Both the position numbers and the translations under genes were made by a program. A stretch of 64,000 bases of DNA, taken from assembly GCA_946406115.1 (NCBI GenBank), contig OX291550.1, forward strand, positions 6,376,803 to 6,440,802. Reading direction: 5' to 3'. The stretch is from Apoda limacodes. Lineage: Eukaryota > Arthropoda > Insecta > Lepidoptera > Limacodidae. The notes below the pieces were generated by a model. The model was not told the origin of the DNA. It saw nothing but the letters and a program-made list of their open reading frames with translations, and did not search any database. Positions 1-10,747 of the stretch are shown here, piece after piece (positions within the stretch are counted from its first letter, which is position 1; the number at the start of each line of letters is the position of its first letter).

Positions 1-942
1 TTTCTTTACCAAGTCGTTGATAAAAACTAATTTAGAAGTATTATAGAGGTACTTTAGATAACGTCAGGACTGCTTTCGAAATAATCATGTTACAACTCCA
101 CGATTTAGCTACGCTAATTCGATGAGCCCTGCTCTATATAGTAGCTATGTAATTAAAACTACTTAGGTCCATAAAGCTGTAGCGTCAATCTTAAAATATA
201 ATTCTACCAAATTTTATTAAAGAAATAGTGAAGAAAACTACGAAGAACCCTACATTAAGAGCAAGGTTTTACAATAACAACTAAACAAACTTTTTTACTC
301 CAGAAATAACAATTAAGTCTGTGATTGATCCACCCTAAAATTTCATTAAATTCCAACCGTTCTTTAGCACACTTTATTAAATAACGTTCAATAAATTTTA
401 TTAAGCACAGAAAAGCTGCCCTGGTTTCCTATTCAGTAATCCATTATGACTTGAAGCGGTGCCGCCGGCGGCGTCAAATGTATATATAAAAAGAGTTGTT
501 CCATTTAAAAATAAACATCTTATTTATTATATAGCTTCGTTATGTAGGCTTACTGCTAATTTCTGCAAAAATAAATGTGAGCGCTTTTTTGAAGAATTGC
601 TAAGAGGTTCTAAATATTTGTGTTATTTTTCCTCAGACTCCGGTACTGAGCGAGCTTCAAAACAGTATGATAAATATTTAAAAATTCAAGTTGATGTTTT
701 GAAATATCAAGTTGTTATTTGCAAGTGAAATTTAGTTATATATGTAGGTAAATAGCCAAACAGGGAGTAGTTTTTCTGCCAAAAAACAAAAGTTAACTAA
801 ACCCAGTGAACGAGCTAGCGAAAATTCAGAAACCAAATCTATTCATTAATAAAATAATGTATCAAAAGGTATAGGTATAGTATGAAATCAGTAATCAATA
901 TTTGTTACTTAATGTCACATTCCCAATAATAATAAATTATCC
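1..942. other. AT-rich intergenic, no gene
   Basis: I see no coding signal. The open frames are short, AT-driven and lack recognisable domains. No repeat family was recognised. Confidence 0.6.
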
Positions 943-1010
943 CGGTGACCGCTTACCATCAGGTGGACCGCAAGCTTGTTTGCCATCTTAATTGTATAAA
1001 AAATAAAATA
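943..1010 (+). repeat. LINE 3'-end fragment (family A)
   Basis: The stretch reads CGGTGACCGCTTACCATC, then a CCGCAAGCTTGTTTGCC-like block, then TTGTATAAAAAATAAAATA. The same 3' end closes the coding LINE fragment at 61695-62612, so this is a 5'-truncated copy consisting only of the 3' untranslated tail. Confidence 0.8.
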
Positions 1011-1386
1011 AAAGACTTTATTACATTCGGCCACACACCTAATTCTGCAGGCTTTCTGGCCGAATAGCTATAGTCGGCAAAAGTACCTAGATATTCGGTA
1101 GAAAAGGAAAAAAGTAGCCGAATACCGAGTACAGTAGCTGAATTAAAAACCATGAATCAAATCACATTGATACATAATTCATACATTAACTACATCATAT
1201 TTATTTTACTTGTATATATGAAATAAAGCTAAACATTTTACAAATGTATCATATCCTATACAAAATGTAAATAACGCCTCCAATAGCTTTTGTGTACATA
1301 AATACAATGAATCAATTCAACACCCATTCACGGTTCAATGTATTTGCGAGCCGCAGAGCGTCAAATCTACATTTACATGTGTACCC

Positions 1387-1424
1387 AATATGATGAGGAC
1401 ATGACAATATGATGAGGACATGAC
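1387..1424. repeat. 19-bp tandem duplication
   Basis: Two perfect adjacent copies of AATATGATGAGGACATGAC occur at 1387-1405 and 1406-1424. This is a local duplication with no visible function. Confidence 0.85.
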
Positions 1425-1428
1425 AATA

Positions 1429-3344
1429 ATAGACCGAAAGCCAAAAACTAGATTCGTCACACTATTGTTAAATGTTTGAAGCCAGTCGCGGTCCTGTCAC
1501 AATATTTGCTTCATAATATCATCGTTTCAATGTTACTGTCCAGCGAAACCTAGGCGCAACTCACGACATGAATGAATTGTTAAAATAACTGAATTATATT
1601 ATTGTACCTACAGTAGCGAAATCAAAAAGTCAGTCAGTTTTTAGAATATCCTAAGCATTTCGCAAGCATAAGTTACCTATTTGAACTATGCCACAAACCA
1701 AATTAATCCATACTTCATTGACAATGGCAGAGTATACAAATACAAATACAATGTTAACTGTACATTTTGTTTGTAATTTTAATTTAACATTGCATTTTCT
1801 TTTTTTTTTTAATTTTTCTTCATGTATCTTTACTTTACAATCTTTCTTCACATGCCGAAGCCAAAATATGAGCGTTTCGAAGAATACTTATTTTATTTGG
1901 CATTTATTAAGATTTTGACATATTTACTTAATATTGTCAACGAAATATGCACCTTTTATAACCATGTTAAAACGCTCTATATGTACATAATTATAATGTA
2001 AAATACATATATAGCAAATTTCATCAAAATTTCACTACTTTGTCGAGAGAACCTACCAATTTACATACTTACCCCATAATTTAAACGTTAAACGTCAGTT
2101 TCATGAAAGTTCATAAAGATATTAGTGCCGGCAACTACATAAACATGAGACGGATATATCCGGAGATAGCAGCTTTCCGATATCCGGCTCCAGTCCGGTT
2201 TATGCCCGGAAGCAGCCGACACTTCAGCGGCGGTAGTAAATCCGCTCGGTCATCGCATAAGTGCAAAATGACTTCAAATGTTAAAACCATTTAAAAGTAG
2301 CTTTTGTCCCCGGTTCTGCCCGCTCTAAATTTAGTTCAAATAACCCTGTACCAAATTGGATGCTCTGTTGCGGAGGAGAAAGGGAAAGACAAACAAACTT
2401 ACTTTTGTATTTACAATATTAGTATCGATAGTTATAAATACTTTATTGAGATTCTACTCGACCCCCTCCCCCACCTAAACACCTCACGTAATGGACAATT
2501 ACACCTAATGTTTTATACGATAAAAACTGACCAAGTTAGAGCAGTTTAAAATTCGTTTTTTTAGTGCGTAAAAAAAAACGCTGGCGTGAGAAATCGGATT
2601 TTATTACACAAACGTGTACCTACTGATGATTGAAATATGATTGATTACACCTATACTGGCAAGATCTTTTTGTTGACCTTTGGCCTTCGTTGAAATACCT
2701 GCAGTAGGAAATACACAAAACTAAAATGTTTTGTTTTCGTTTCTTTATTAAAATTAACAAATCAGATAATGATATGGAATGGAATATACACCTCCAAACA
2801 TTACACAGAACTCCCTCTAAGCTCGATGTGATGTGATAAACATTCGTTTCTTTGATTGTCTTTATCTCGGTCAGTTTTTGGTATTTTTTGATAACTTATA
2901 AAGTTTTATTTACATAAGAATACTGTCAACGCAATTAATTTGATACTTCTAAACTAAGTGGAATATTCTATTTATGGACGCCTCCATATGAATGATAAGC
3001 TAACTTATCCGAATATATCTGTGTCTGTCTCTATATTTTTGAAAGTTTTGGACTGTACGTATTTAATAGTCCAAGGTGTGTTTCCTTTTTCAGAAGGTAC
3101 CTACTGGCTTTGAAATACTCGAATATTTTTCATACCTACTCAACAGACAAAAGTCATTGCCCGCAATGATTGAAGAGATCGATACCGATTTGAAGATGAT
3201 GAAACAGTAGTCACTGCAGTATAGGATTTTCTAGGTACTCTAAACGGCTGAAGAGTTCTTTCGAAATGTGACTACATAAGATATTATTGTCACTTATCTG
3301 CAATATATTCATTTTCAGTTTTTATTAAATTTGTAAAAGTTTTC
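1429..3344. other. Intergenic, no gene seen
   Basis: AT-rich DNA with short chance reading frames only. I recognise neither a gene nor a repeat family in it. Confidence 0.55.
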
Positions 3345-3625
3345 AAAAGCAAAAAAAAACGGCCAAGTGGGAGTCGAACTCGCGCAAGAAGGGTTCCGTA
3401 CCATTATCTACAAAAACAAGCAAAAAAAATCAAGTATGTTGTATGGGAGCCCCTTAAATATTTCTGTTTTTTAGCATTTGTTGTTATAGCGGCAACAGAA
3501 ATACATCTGCGAAAATTTCAACTGTATAACTATAACGGTTCATGAGATTCAGCCTTCAGACGGGCGAAGCCTTAGTAATAGGGTTCCTAATTACCTTTCA
3601 GGTACGGAACCCTAAAAAGGTTATT
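3345..3625 (+). repeat. Lepidopteran dispersed repeat ending TACGGAACCCTA
   Basis: It starts near GGCCAAGTGGGAGTCGAACT, passes through TATGGGAGCCCCTTAAATAT and TTGTTGTTATAGCGGCAACA, and ends GGTACGGAACCCTAAAAAGG. I recognise this arrangement as a very common interspersed repeat of moths and butterflies. Partial copies recur here at 18100-18145, 30480-30640, 39185-39330 and 41195-41265. It is non-coding; whether it is a SINE or a LINE 3' end cannot be decided from this copy. Confidence 0.75.
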
Positions 3626-4117
3626 TTTCCGCAAAACAACATTGCTGCAAGGGCTGGGCAACTTTTTTTATCGCAAATATCCAGCAGCATTAAATTCCCA
3701 AAAAGCTGGCAACAGCCCAGTATATTGACAAAACAATAACTACAAATTAGGTTGTCTAATCTAGTAGATCAATTTTTAGACCGCAAGGAAGTCCCTAATC
3801 AAAGACTTGGTCAAGGCAGTGGGCTAACTGCATAATTTAGCTCGTCCCGTTTCTGTCTGTACAGAGTACCTGCCTAGATCAAATTTCAAGTATTAGATTT
3901 CTGTGACGTTTTTAGTAGAGAAGAAAACGGGGTCTACAAGTCCTTCAAGTAAATCATTAACAGGTAAAAATTTAAATAGTTCAGTCATCTTGTTTAGGAA
4001 GCCAAAAAGTTAATATCTCTAGTACTAATGATATGAATGAAAATATACTGCAAATCATTACACAATGTTATATGCACATTACTGTGAGATGGATTAGTTT
4101 CATACATCATACGTAGC
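3626..4117. other. Intergenic, no gene seen
   Basis: No coding or repeat signal recognised. Confidence 0.5.
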
Positions 4118-4800
4118 TGCGTGAAGTTCGGACGACCTAGGCGAGAACCAAATCCCAAACACCACTCGAAAAATTGTGCTAATTTTGTGCTCTTCAATAA
4201 TCGTTTTCCTGAAATTTGTGCTCAAATTTTACTGAAGAAAATTTCACTTTCGTTTTGGGTCGTGCCAACTTCATACCTGCACATCCTAATCAAGCCCAAA
4301 TTACATGTGTGCTCTCGATTTGTCATATTCTCACAATTTGTGCTCCTACGCAAAAGCAGAAAAACTACATGAAAGTGGGTCGTGCTAAATTCACGGTCGC
4401 ACGACCCAATCACTCCACGAGGGCTCATTTTGTCGGGCCTAATTTGAGCTTCTCGAATATTAGACCCTTGAATTTTATGCTGGACTTTTAGTGTCGTAAA
4501 ATCAAAAAATCTAAAATAATCGACAGTGGGTCGTGCTAGGTTTATGATCGCACGACCCAAACACTCCACGCTGGTTAATTTGCGCTTATTCTCTAAGGCC
4601 TAATTTGTGCTCCTTGAATATATCTTAAAATTTGTGCTCAACTTTTAGTGACGTGAAAGAAAGAAAGACCGCGGTCTACGGATATAGTTTTTTGTCCGTA
4701 GACCGCCTTGTGGGCTTTTTCTCTAAGGCCCAATTTGTGCTACTCAAATATAAGCCTTTTAAAATTTTGGCTTATCTGTTAGTCTCGTAAAATCAAAATA
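4118..4800 (+). repeat. Unclassified dispersed repeat X, copy 1
   Basis: It begins AGCTGCGTGAAG and contains many 'TTTGTGCTC' and 'GGGTCGTGC...GCACGACCCAA' modules, so parts can fold back on themselves. A second copy lies reversed at 21040-21340 with the same edge (CTTCACGCAGCT). Open frames on both strands here are by-products of the repeat. No transposase or other domain is visible. It could be a non-autonomous DNA element. Confidence 0.65.
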
Positions 4801-5189
4801 AACACTTATAAAAAAAAAACTGTCATTCACCAGCAAACTTGGTGGTTAACACGCACATTCACGCACCAATGAATTTTAAAATACGCAGCTTTTCAGACAT
4901 TCTATAACACGAGTGATTATGAAACAGTACCTATCTTAAACATTATATTTATTTTTAAAAAAGGTCATTCACCAGGAAACTTGGTAGTTGATAACATACA
5001 CCAGTGAATCTTATAGAATGTAGAACCGAACGATAAGTAGACTACGGCAGTCCCCAGGCATACCTATGTAGTATACTTGCAACCCACAGTGAATATTAAT
5101 TTCGAAACATGGATATTTCCAAGCAAGCTTAAAGTTAATTTTTTATTATCTTAATTTTAAATTGTTGTATAATTTTGTATGTAAATTAC
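4801..5189. repeat. Intergenic with imperfect direct repeat
   Basis: Two related stretches beginning GTCATTCACCAG(C/G)AAACTTG start near 4823 and 4963. The rest is AT-rich DNA up to the Polinton target site. No gene is seen. Confidence 0.5.
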
Positions 5190-5195
5190 AACGCA
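5190..5195. repeat. Polinton target-site duplication, left
   Basis: AACGCA directly precedes the first base of the left inverted repeat (AGTAGAGGGG) and is repeated exactly at 17959-17964 after the right end. Six base pairs is the usual duplication length for Polinton integrases. Confidence 0.93.
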
Positions 5196-5275
5196 AGTAG
5201 AGGGGATTCGTTGGTTCTGGCGCACCTCAACCCCTCGCCTAAAAAAAAGCTCACCAACTTTTTTCTGCTTTGTAC

Positions 5276-5488
5276 GACTCGCGCTTGACCACTCTCAAAA
5301 CATCGTTGGTTCTGGCGCACTACCCTCCAACCCCAACCCCTCGCCTAAAAACTTTTCTGCCCCCCGCACGACTCGCGCTTGACCACTCTCAAAACCACCC
5401 CTGTGTCTGGGGTGTGGCGACTCGCGCTTGACCACTCTCAAAACCACCCCCTGTGTCTGGGATACGTCGACTCACGCTTGACCAGAAC
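5276..5488. repeat. Subterminal tandem repeats, left
   Basis: The 26-bp unit containing CGCGCTTGACCACTCTCAAA occurs at 5276, 5370 and 5419, with a partial copy near 5469. They are interleaved with two copies of CGTTGGTTCTGGCGCAC and with CCCCTGTGTCTGGG motifs. The right end has only two full units and one partial. Subterminal arrays are plausible binding sites for the integrase or replication proteins, but that is inference. Confidence 0.85.
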
Positions 5489-5678
5489 TACCACGTGACA
5501 TCACTGTGGGTTCTGTGTAGTTTTGTTAAGTAGTTATATCATTATCGTAATGGGTCTATCGTATTTTTCCGTTCATTAGTTATTCTTATTTAATTACAAT
5601 GTCGTGAGTGCGATAATGATGTTTGTGGTGACATTCCTAATACCTTTTTAATTATATTTGTACTTGTAAGATAAATCG

Positions 5679-5688
5679 TATATATATA
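5679..5688 (+). promoter_or_regulatory. TATA box of inverted-repeat gene, left
   Basis: TATATATATA lies about 100 bp upstream of the proposed ATG at 5785. The same sequence precedes the mirror gene in the right repeat (17529-17538, - strand). Confidence 0.5.
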
Positions 5689-5784
5689 GGATAGTCGATA
5701 GTATTCGAGTTACAATTTATCATCAAGTGATTGAATTCATCCTGTGTGATACTGAGGCTGGTTCTATTTACTTCAAAAAAAGCT

Positions 5785-6435
5785 ATGGAGGTATGTGTTT
5801 TTTTGCTTTATAATTCTTTATCTATATTTATTATATATATTACAGACCCTCAAAACTATGTGTTTGTTTGAATGTCTATTACTTAAACCAATTTTGTTTA
5901 GGTTTTCACTTTAGGCAAATTTTTGATTCAAATTATTATACAAATATGTTTTTAAAGCATAGGCTTATTTTATTACAGAATACAACATTTAACGTAATGG
6001 AAGAAAACACGTTCAAGCATTACTACTACGCTACATCGGATGATGAGCAATCAACTGAGAAGGCCTTAGAAACAACAAAGCTCAAACGGTCTCGTCGAAA
6101 TAGTATCGACTCATTCTTTGAGGGGACCAATCAGAAGAAAAAGAAACTCAGCTGTGGCGAGATCTTCAAAAGATGGTATCCCTGGTGTCACATACTTGTC
6201 TACTAATAATGATGATGGGGCTCATGCTACACATTTAATAAAAATTGAGGTGTATGACCTCATAAAATTGAAAAAAGTACCAGTAGATGAACATTGGAAA
6301 CACTCAGAAGTGAGGATCAAATATTATACGGATACAAAAGATGAAAAATATGAGCAAACGAAGGGTATCATATTTGATATCACGAAGCAAATAGCAGAAA
6401 CCAATAACTGTAAAAAATACTTTTTTAAAAAGTAA
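5785..6435 (+). CDS. Unknown inverted-repeat gene, left copy (probably spliced, frame break)
   Basis: I do not recognise this protein. A mini exon ATG GAG (5785-5790) is followed by a consensus donor GTATGT. An acceptor TTATTACAG ends at 5978, after which the frame continues in phase through an internal ATG at 5997. That frame (Lys/Ser/Arg-rich, with KLKRSRRNS and KKKK runs like a nuclear-localisation stretch) ends at 6206. A second frame, open from 6118 to 6435, carries a further ~80 residues of credible protein ending KKYFFKK. The frame changes near 6160-6175, by an indel or by frameshifting. The right inverted repeat has an identical copy on the - strand. Being basic and located in the repeat, it could be a DNA-binding or regulatory factor; that is a guess. 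Confidence 0.5.
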
Positions 6436-6467
6436 TCTCTAATAGCTAAATTAATTTATAAGAACCA

Positions 6468-6639
6468 TCATTACAAAATTTTATGAGTATCTAATTGATA
6501 AGTAACGAGCAACTATTAATTAACCATCAACTAATATAGTAATCACCTTATCGACTTGTATATATAAGAGAAAAATCGAACATTATATTTATTATTAATT
6601 CATCATTCACAAGCAAAGCTAAACTGGTTTATTTCAACC
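6468..6639 (+). promoter_or_regulatory. Promoter region of polymerase gene
   Basis: This unique segment begins where the inverted repeat ends. TATATATAAG at 6559-6568 is a good TATA box, with AATTCATCATTC about 35-45 bp downstream as a possible start region. The first ATG in good context (ACCATG) is at 6640. Confidence 0.55.
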
Positions 6640-6670
6640 ATGTCACTAGAAAGTGTTTTTTTTTTTCAAA
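6640..6670 (+). other. Possible original start codon and T-tract of polymerase gene
   Basis: ATG at 6640 has the favourable context AACCATGT but its frame stops after 13 codons and is one base out of phase with the exon starting at 6671. Between them lies a long T run (from about 6656). A one-base slip in that run, real or an assembly error, would explain the mismatch. Either ATG could be the true start. Confidence 0.4.
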
Positions 6671-9600
6671 ATGTTTTTGAATTGTTTAGAAAAAGAACTA
6701 ATGAGAGCGTGTGAGAATTATGAAGATAATGCTCTGGAATATCCGTATTATGACACTTCACTGTTTAACATCTGTAAAGAAGTTGAGGAAACATTCAGGT
6801 ATACATTCTAACTATACTTATTTAAATTTTATGTTACATATTTGTGTTCTTATATTAACATAAGCATGTTATACCTACAGAAAATCTTCAATTCAAGTCG
6901 GTCGAGGTTTGAAGAGACAAGCTGATATTAGTGTTGAAGATTTACAACAAGCATCGACGTCATCATCTTCCAATACAACACATAGACAGAACGTTATGTG
7001 TCAAATATGTGAATTACAGGTTAGCCAAAGGTTCTATGCTCAGCACTTACGATCTAAGGAACACAAAGAAAAATGTCTTATTCATAATCATAATTTACAT
7101 AATGTCTCTGTTATATCAGTTGCTTTTGGGTCTCGGGTCTTAACGTATAGAATTGTATCACCTAAAGCTAATGAGTCACTTAAAATACAAACTCCTGAAG
7201 TATTCATAGCATCAATTAAAGAGTCGATACTATTTCTTATTCAGGAATGTTTAAAAGAGTTAATTATTGTTAAAGTTAATTTTATTATTCATGCAGATTT
7301 TGAACAGGAAACAAAAGATTTAAAAAATTCTTTCGATTTTCAAACAAAAAATTGGACTATTTCTTTAGGGGATGAATTAGAAAATTATTTAGAAACTTTA
7401 AGCGAAGACATTAAAAATAAAATGAGTGATTTCGAAGCAAAAGATAGTGGATGGACTTTAAAAAAAATTCAGTTCTTAGAAATGAATGTTAATAAGTTCA
7501 ATCCCTTACGAGGGTCTTCGTTTATTGAATTACCTTTAGATATTAAGCGTAAAAAAGCAGTCATAAATGTAAAAAATAACGATCAACAATGTTTTAAGTG
7601 GGCTTTATTATCCGCACTATATCCTGTAAATAAAAGTTCTGAAAGGGTATCATCATACTTGAGGAATCAAAATAGACTAAAGTTTAATAATATACAGTTC
7701 CCAATCAAATTATCGGATATACCCAAGGTAGAAAAACAGAATAACATTAGTATCAATGTTTTCGGATTAGAATTTAACAAAGAAAAAAAAAATATTACCA
7801 TCGTTGGACCATTATATTTTACAAAATGTCGTAAAGAATTACACATTAACTTATTATTTTTAAACAATGGTTCAAATGGTCATTATTGTTTTATAAAAAA
7901 TTTATCACGCTTGGTAAGTAAACAAATAACGAATCGAAATAATGCTATTCATATCTGTGATGGTTGCCTTCTATATTTTAAATCTAAAGTTAATTTAATT
8001 AATCACCAAAAACATGACTGTGCTCATATTGTTACTGAATTACCAGGAATTCATAAAAAAGGAAAAGATTGGTTTAATCGTGAAACAAATAATGATGAAA
8101 TCTATTTTGATAAGTTTCAAAGAAAATTAAAATTACCTTTTGTAATATATGCAGACTTTGAAGCTCTTTTAAAACCCGTCACCTCATGTGACCCTGATCC
8201 ATCGAAGTCATATACAAAAACAATACATGAACATGAAGTTTATAGTTATGGGTACTATATAAAATGTTCGTATGATGATAAGCTGTCTACATACAGAACA
8301 TACACAGGGCCTAATTGTGCCAAAATGTTTATGGAAAGCATTTACAAAGATATTAGCAATATACATAGGATAAATTGTTTTCAAAAATGTCCACTTCCAT
8401 TAACTAACGAAGAGAAGGAATCTATTAGACAATCACAATTATGTTATATTTGTGAAGGGCTATTGGGTGATGACATCACAGTAGACTATGATTGGAATAC
8501 TGGTAAATTTAGAGGTGTTGCTCACGAATTATGTAGTTCAAAGTATCGTGTTCCCTTTTTCATTCCCATTCTATTTCATAATCTAAGTAATTATGATGCT
8601 CATTTTATTGTTCATGCTTTGAATTTTAAAGATGGAGAAATAGATATCATTCCGCAAAATAAGGAAAAATATATTTCATTCTCAAAAAAACTTAATATAA
8701 GAGGTCATTTAGTACATTTGCGGTTTTTAGATTCCTTTAAATTCATGGCCAGTAGTTTAGATAGTTTAGCTAAAAATCTAAAAAAAGAGCAATTTATAGA
8801 ATTAAGAAAACAATTTCCAAACGAAAATGATTTTAATAAACTTATTAGGAAAGGTGTTTTTCCTTATGAATTTGTTAATTCTTATGAATCCTTAAAAGTT
8901 ACAACTCTTCCAGATCAAGACGCTTTCTTTAACTCTTTAAGTAATACCAGTGTCTCAGATGATGATTATAAACATGCTCAAAATGTTTGGGTCCAATTTA
9001 AATGTAAAAATATGTTGGACTATTCCAATCTATACTTAAGAACTGATGTAATGTTACTCACTGATATTTTTGAAAACTTTAGAGAAATTTGTATCAAAAC
9101 ATATGAACTCGACCCTGTACAATATTATACCCTTCCAGGATTAAGCTGGGATGCAATGCTAAAATGTACTAACATAACACTGGAATTATTAAAAGACTTT
9201 GATAAAATAGCATTCGTAAAGTCTGGTATAAGAGGTGGTATTTCACAGTGTTCTAACAGATATGGAAAGGCAAATAACGAGTACATGGGTGATTACAAAG
9301 ATAACTTACCAAAATCTTACTTAATGTATTTTGATGCAAACAATCTCTATGGTTGGGCAATGTCTCAGTATTTGCCTGTAAGAGATTTTAAATGGGTTAA
9401 CCCGAACATAGACTTCAATATATCAGATTCATCAGATATTGGATACATACTGGAAGTTGATCTTGAATACCCTGAAAATTTACATGATCTTCATTCAGAC
9501 TTACCTTTATGCCCTGAAAACATTGTAATCGGTAACAGTAAAGATAAAAAATTAGTACCAAATTTATATAACAATACTAAATATATTATTCACTATAGAA

Positions 9601-10547
9601 ATCTGAAGCAATGTTTACAACTTGGTATGAAATTAATTAGAGTTCATAGAGTTTTACAGTTTGAGCAAAGTCCTTGGTTGAAGAAATATATAGATTTAAA
9701 TACACAACTAAGAACTTTAGCTAAAAGTGACTTTGAAAAAGATTTTTATAAACTTATGAATAATGCAGTCTTTGGTAAAACTATGGAAAATGTTGAAAAA
9801 CGTGTTAATGTGAAATTGTTAACCCACTGGGAAAACCGTGGAAAAATTCAAGGTGCACAAAGTTTAATTGCTCGCCCTGAGTTTCATAGTCTATCTATAT
9901 TCTCCGAGTCTTTAATTGCTGTACAATTACAAAAGACTAAGGTATATTTCAATAAACCATTTGTTTTAGGATTTTGTATATTAGAAATATCAAAAACATT
10001 GATGTATAACTTTCATTATAATTACATGAAAAGAAAATACAATAATAGTGTCAAGTTATTATACACTGATACGGATAGCTTAGTTTACCACGTATTTACA
10101 GATAATTTTTATAATGATATAAAATCTGACTTAGAATGTTTTTTCGATACTTCAGACTATCCTAGTGATAATGTTTATGGTTTCCCACTTTTAAATAAAA
10201 AGAAACTTGGATATTTTAAGGATGAGAACAATGGTAAAGTATTTCGGGAGTTTGTAGGACTTCGATCAAAAATGTATGCAATGGACATTGAAAGTAAGGT
10301 TATTGCTAAAGCTAAAGGTGTAAATAAAAGTGTGACAAAAAAGATGAATTTGGAAAATTATAAGTTGTGTCTATTTAATAAAAATGTAAATGTTTCACAA
10401 ATGTGTAGGATTCGAAGTGTGAAACATACTATTTTTACACAACAAATTAATAAAACTTGTCTATCCTTTAATGACACCAAGAGATATATTTTACCTAATT
10501 CAACAGATACATATGCTTGGGGTCATTTTAAGATTAACTTATTTTGA
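6671..10547 (+). CDS. Protein-primed family B DNA polymerase (Polinton pPolB)
   Basis: It replicates the linear element from a terminal-protein primer. Exon 1 is 6671-6798 (42 codons plus 2 bases). An 82-nt GT...AG intron (6799-6880) follows, donor CAG|GTATAC and acceptor CCTACAG, and exon 2 continues in phase to the stop at 10547: about 1,264 aa, normal for the family. Near the N-terminus a CxxC...H...H finger (MCQIC to KEH, about residues 83-104) is visible; a second C2H2-like motif (CDGC...H..H) lies around residue 400. Exonuclease motifs: ADFEA (~466), LSNYDAHF (~607), YLRTDVMLL (~760). Polymerase motifs: A DANNLYGWAM (~858), B KLMNNAVFGK, C YTDTDS (~1103). All catalytic residues are present and exon 2 has no stop. 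The frame has no ATG near the start of exon 2, which supports the intron. Confidence 0.93.
6799..6880 (+). other. Spliceosomal intron in polymerase gene
   Basis: GTATAC...CCTACAG, 82 nt, AT-rich with in-frame stops. Removing it joins two frames in phase across a split arginine codon. Inference from sequence only. Confidence 0.65.
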
Positions 10548-10744
10548 AATAATAATAATATAGAGTATTCATTGTATCTGGTTTATGTGTGTTTAAAAAA
10601 TGTAAGTATTATTAAGAAACCTAATGATTGTAATTTTTTTTTATTATTAATTATATTGTTTTTAATATATAAGTGTTTGTTTTTATTGCTTTCCTCCATA
10701 TGAATTTGAACATTTTCAAAGAGAACACACATTAAAAATAATTA
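10548..10744 (+). promoter_or_regulatory. Spacer with TATA box for the late gene cluster
   Basis: Between the polymerase stop and the ATPase frame. TATATAAG at 10666-10673 is the same box type as that of the polymerase, so it is the likely promoter of the downstream cluster. No perfect AATAAA signal is visible behind the polymerase. A short ATG frame at about 10700 stops after 11 codons and may be a relic of the ATPase N-terminus. Confidence 0.45.
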
Positions 10745-10747
10745 TGA

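Larger units (their letters stand above)
5196..6467. repeat. Polinton left terminal inverted repeat
   Basis: It matches the reverse complement of 16755-17958 from AGTAGAGGGGATTCG to TAATTTATAAGAACCA, after which the two sides diverge. The encoded reading frames in both copies translate identically. The left copy is 1,272 bp against 1,204 bp on the right; the difference lies in subterminal tandem repeats. It contains a TATA box and an inward-reading gene. Confidence 0.95.

Noticed and set aside
4222..4569. Three overlapping frames of 83-115 codons on both strands
   Set aside because: They lie inside repeat X, whose GGGTCGTGC/GCACGACCC symmetry keeps both strands open. No domain is present.
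7667..7867. Minus-strand frame inside the polymerase gene
   Set aside because: It is antisense to an intact conserved coding region and has no domain.
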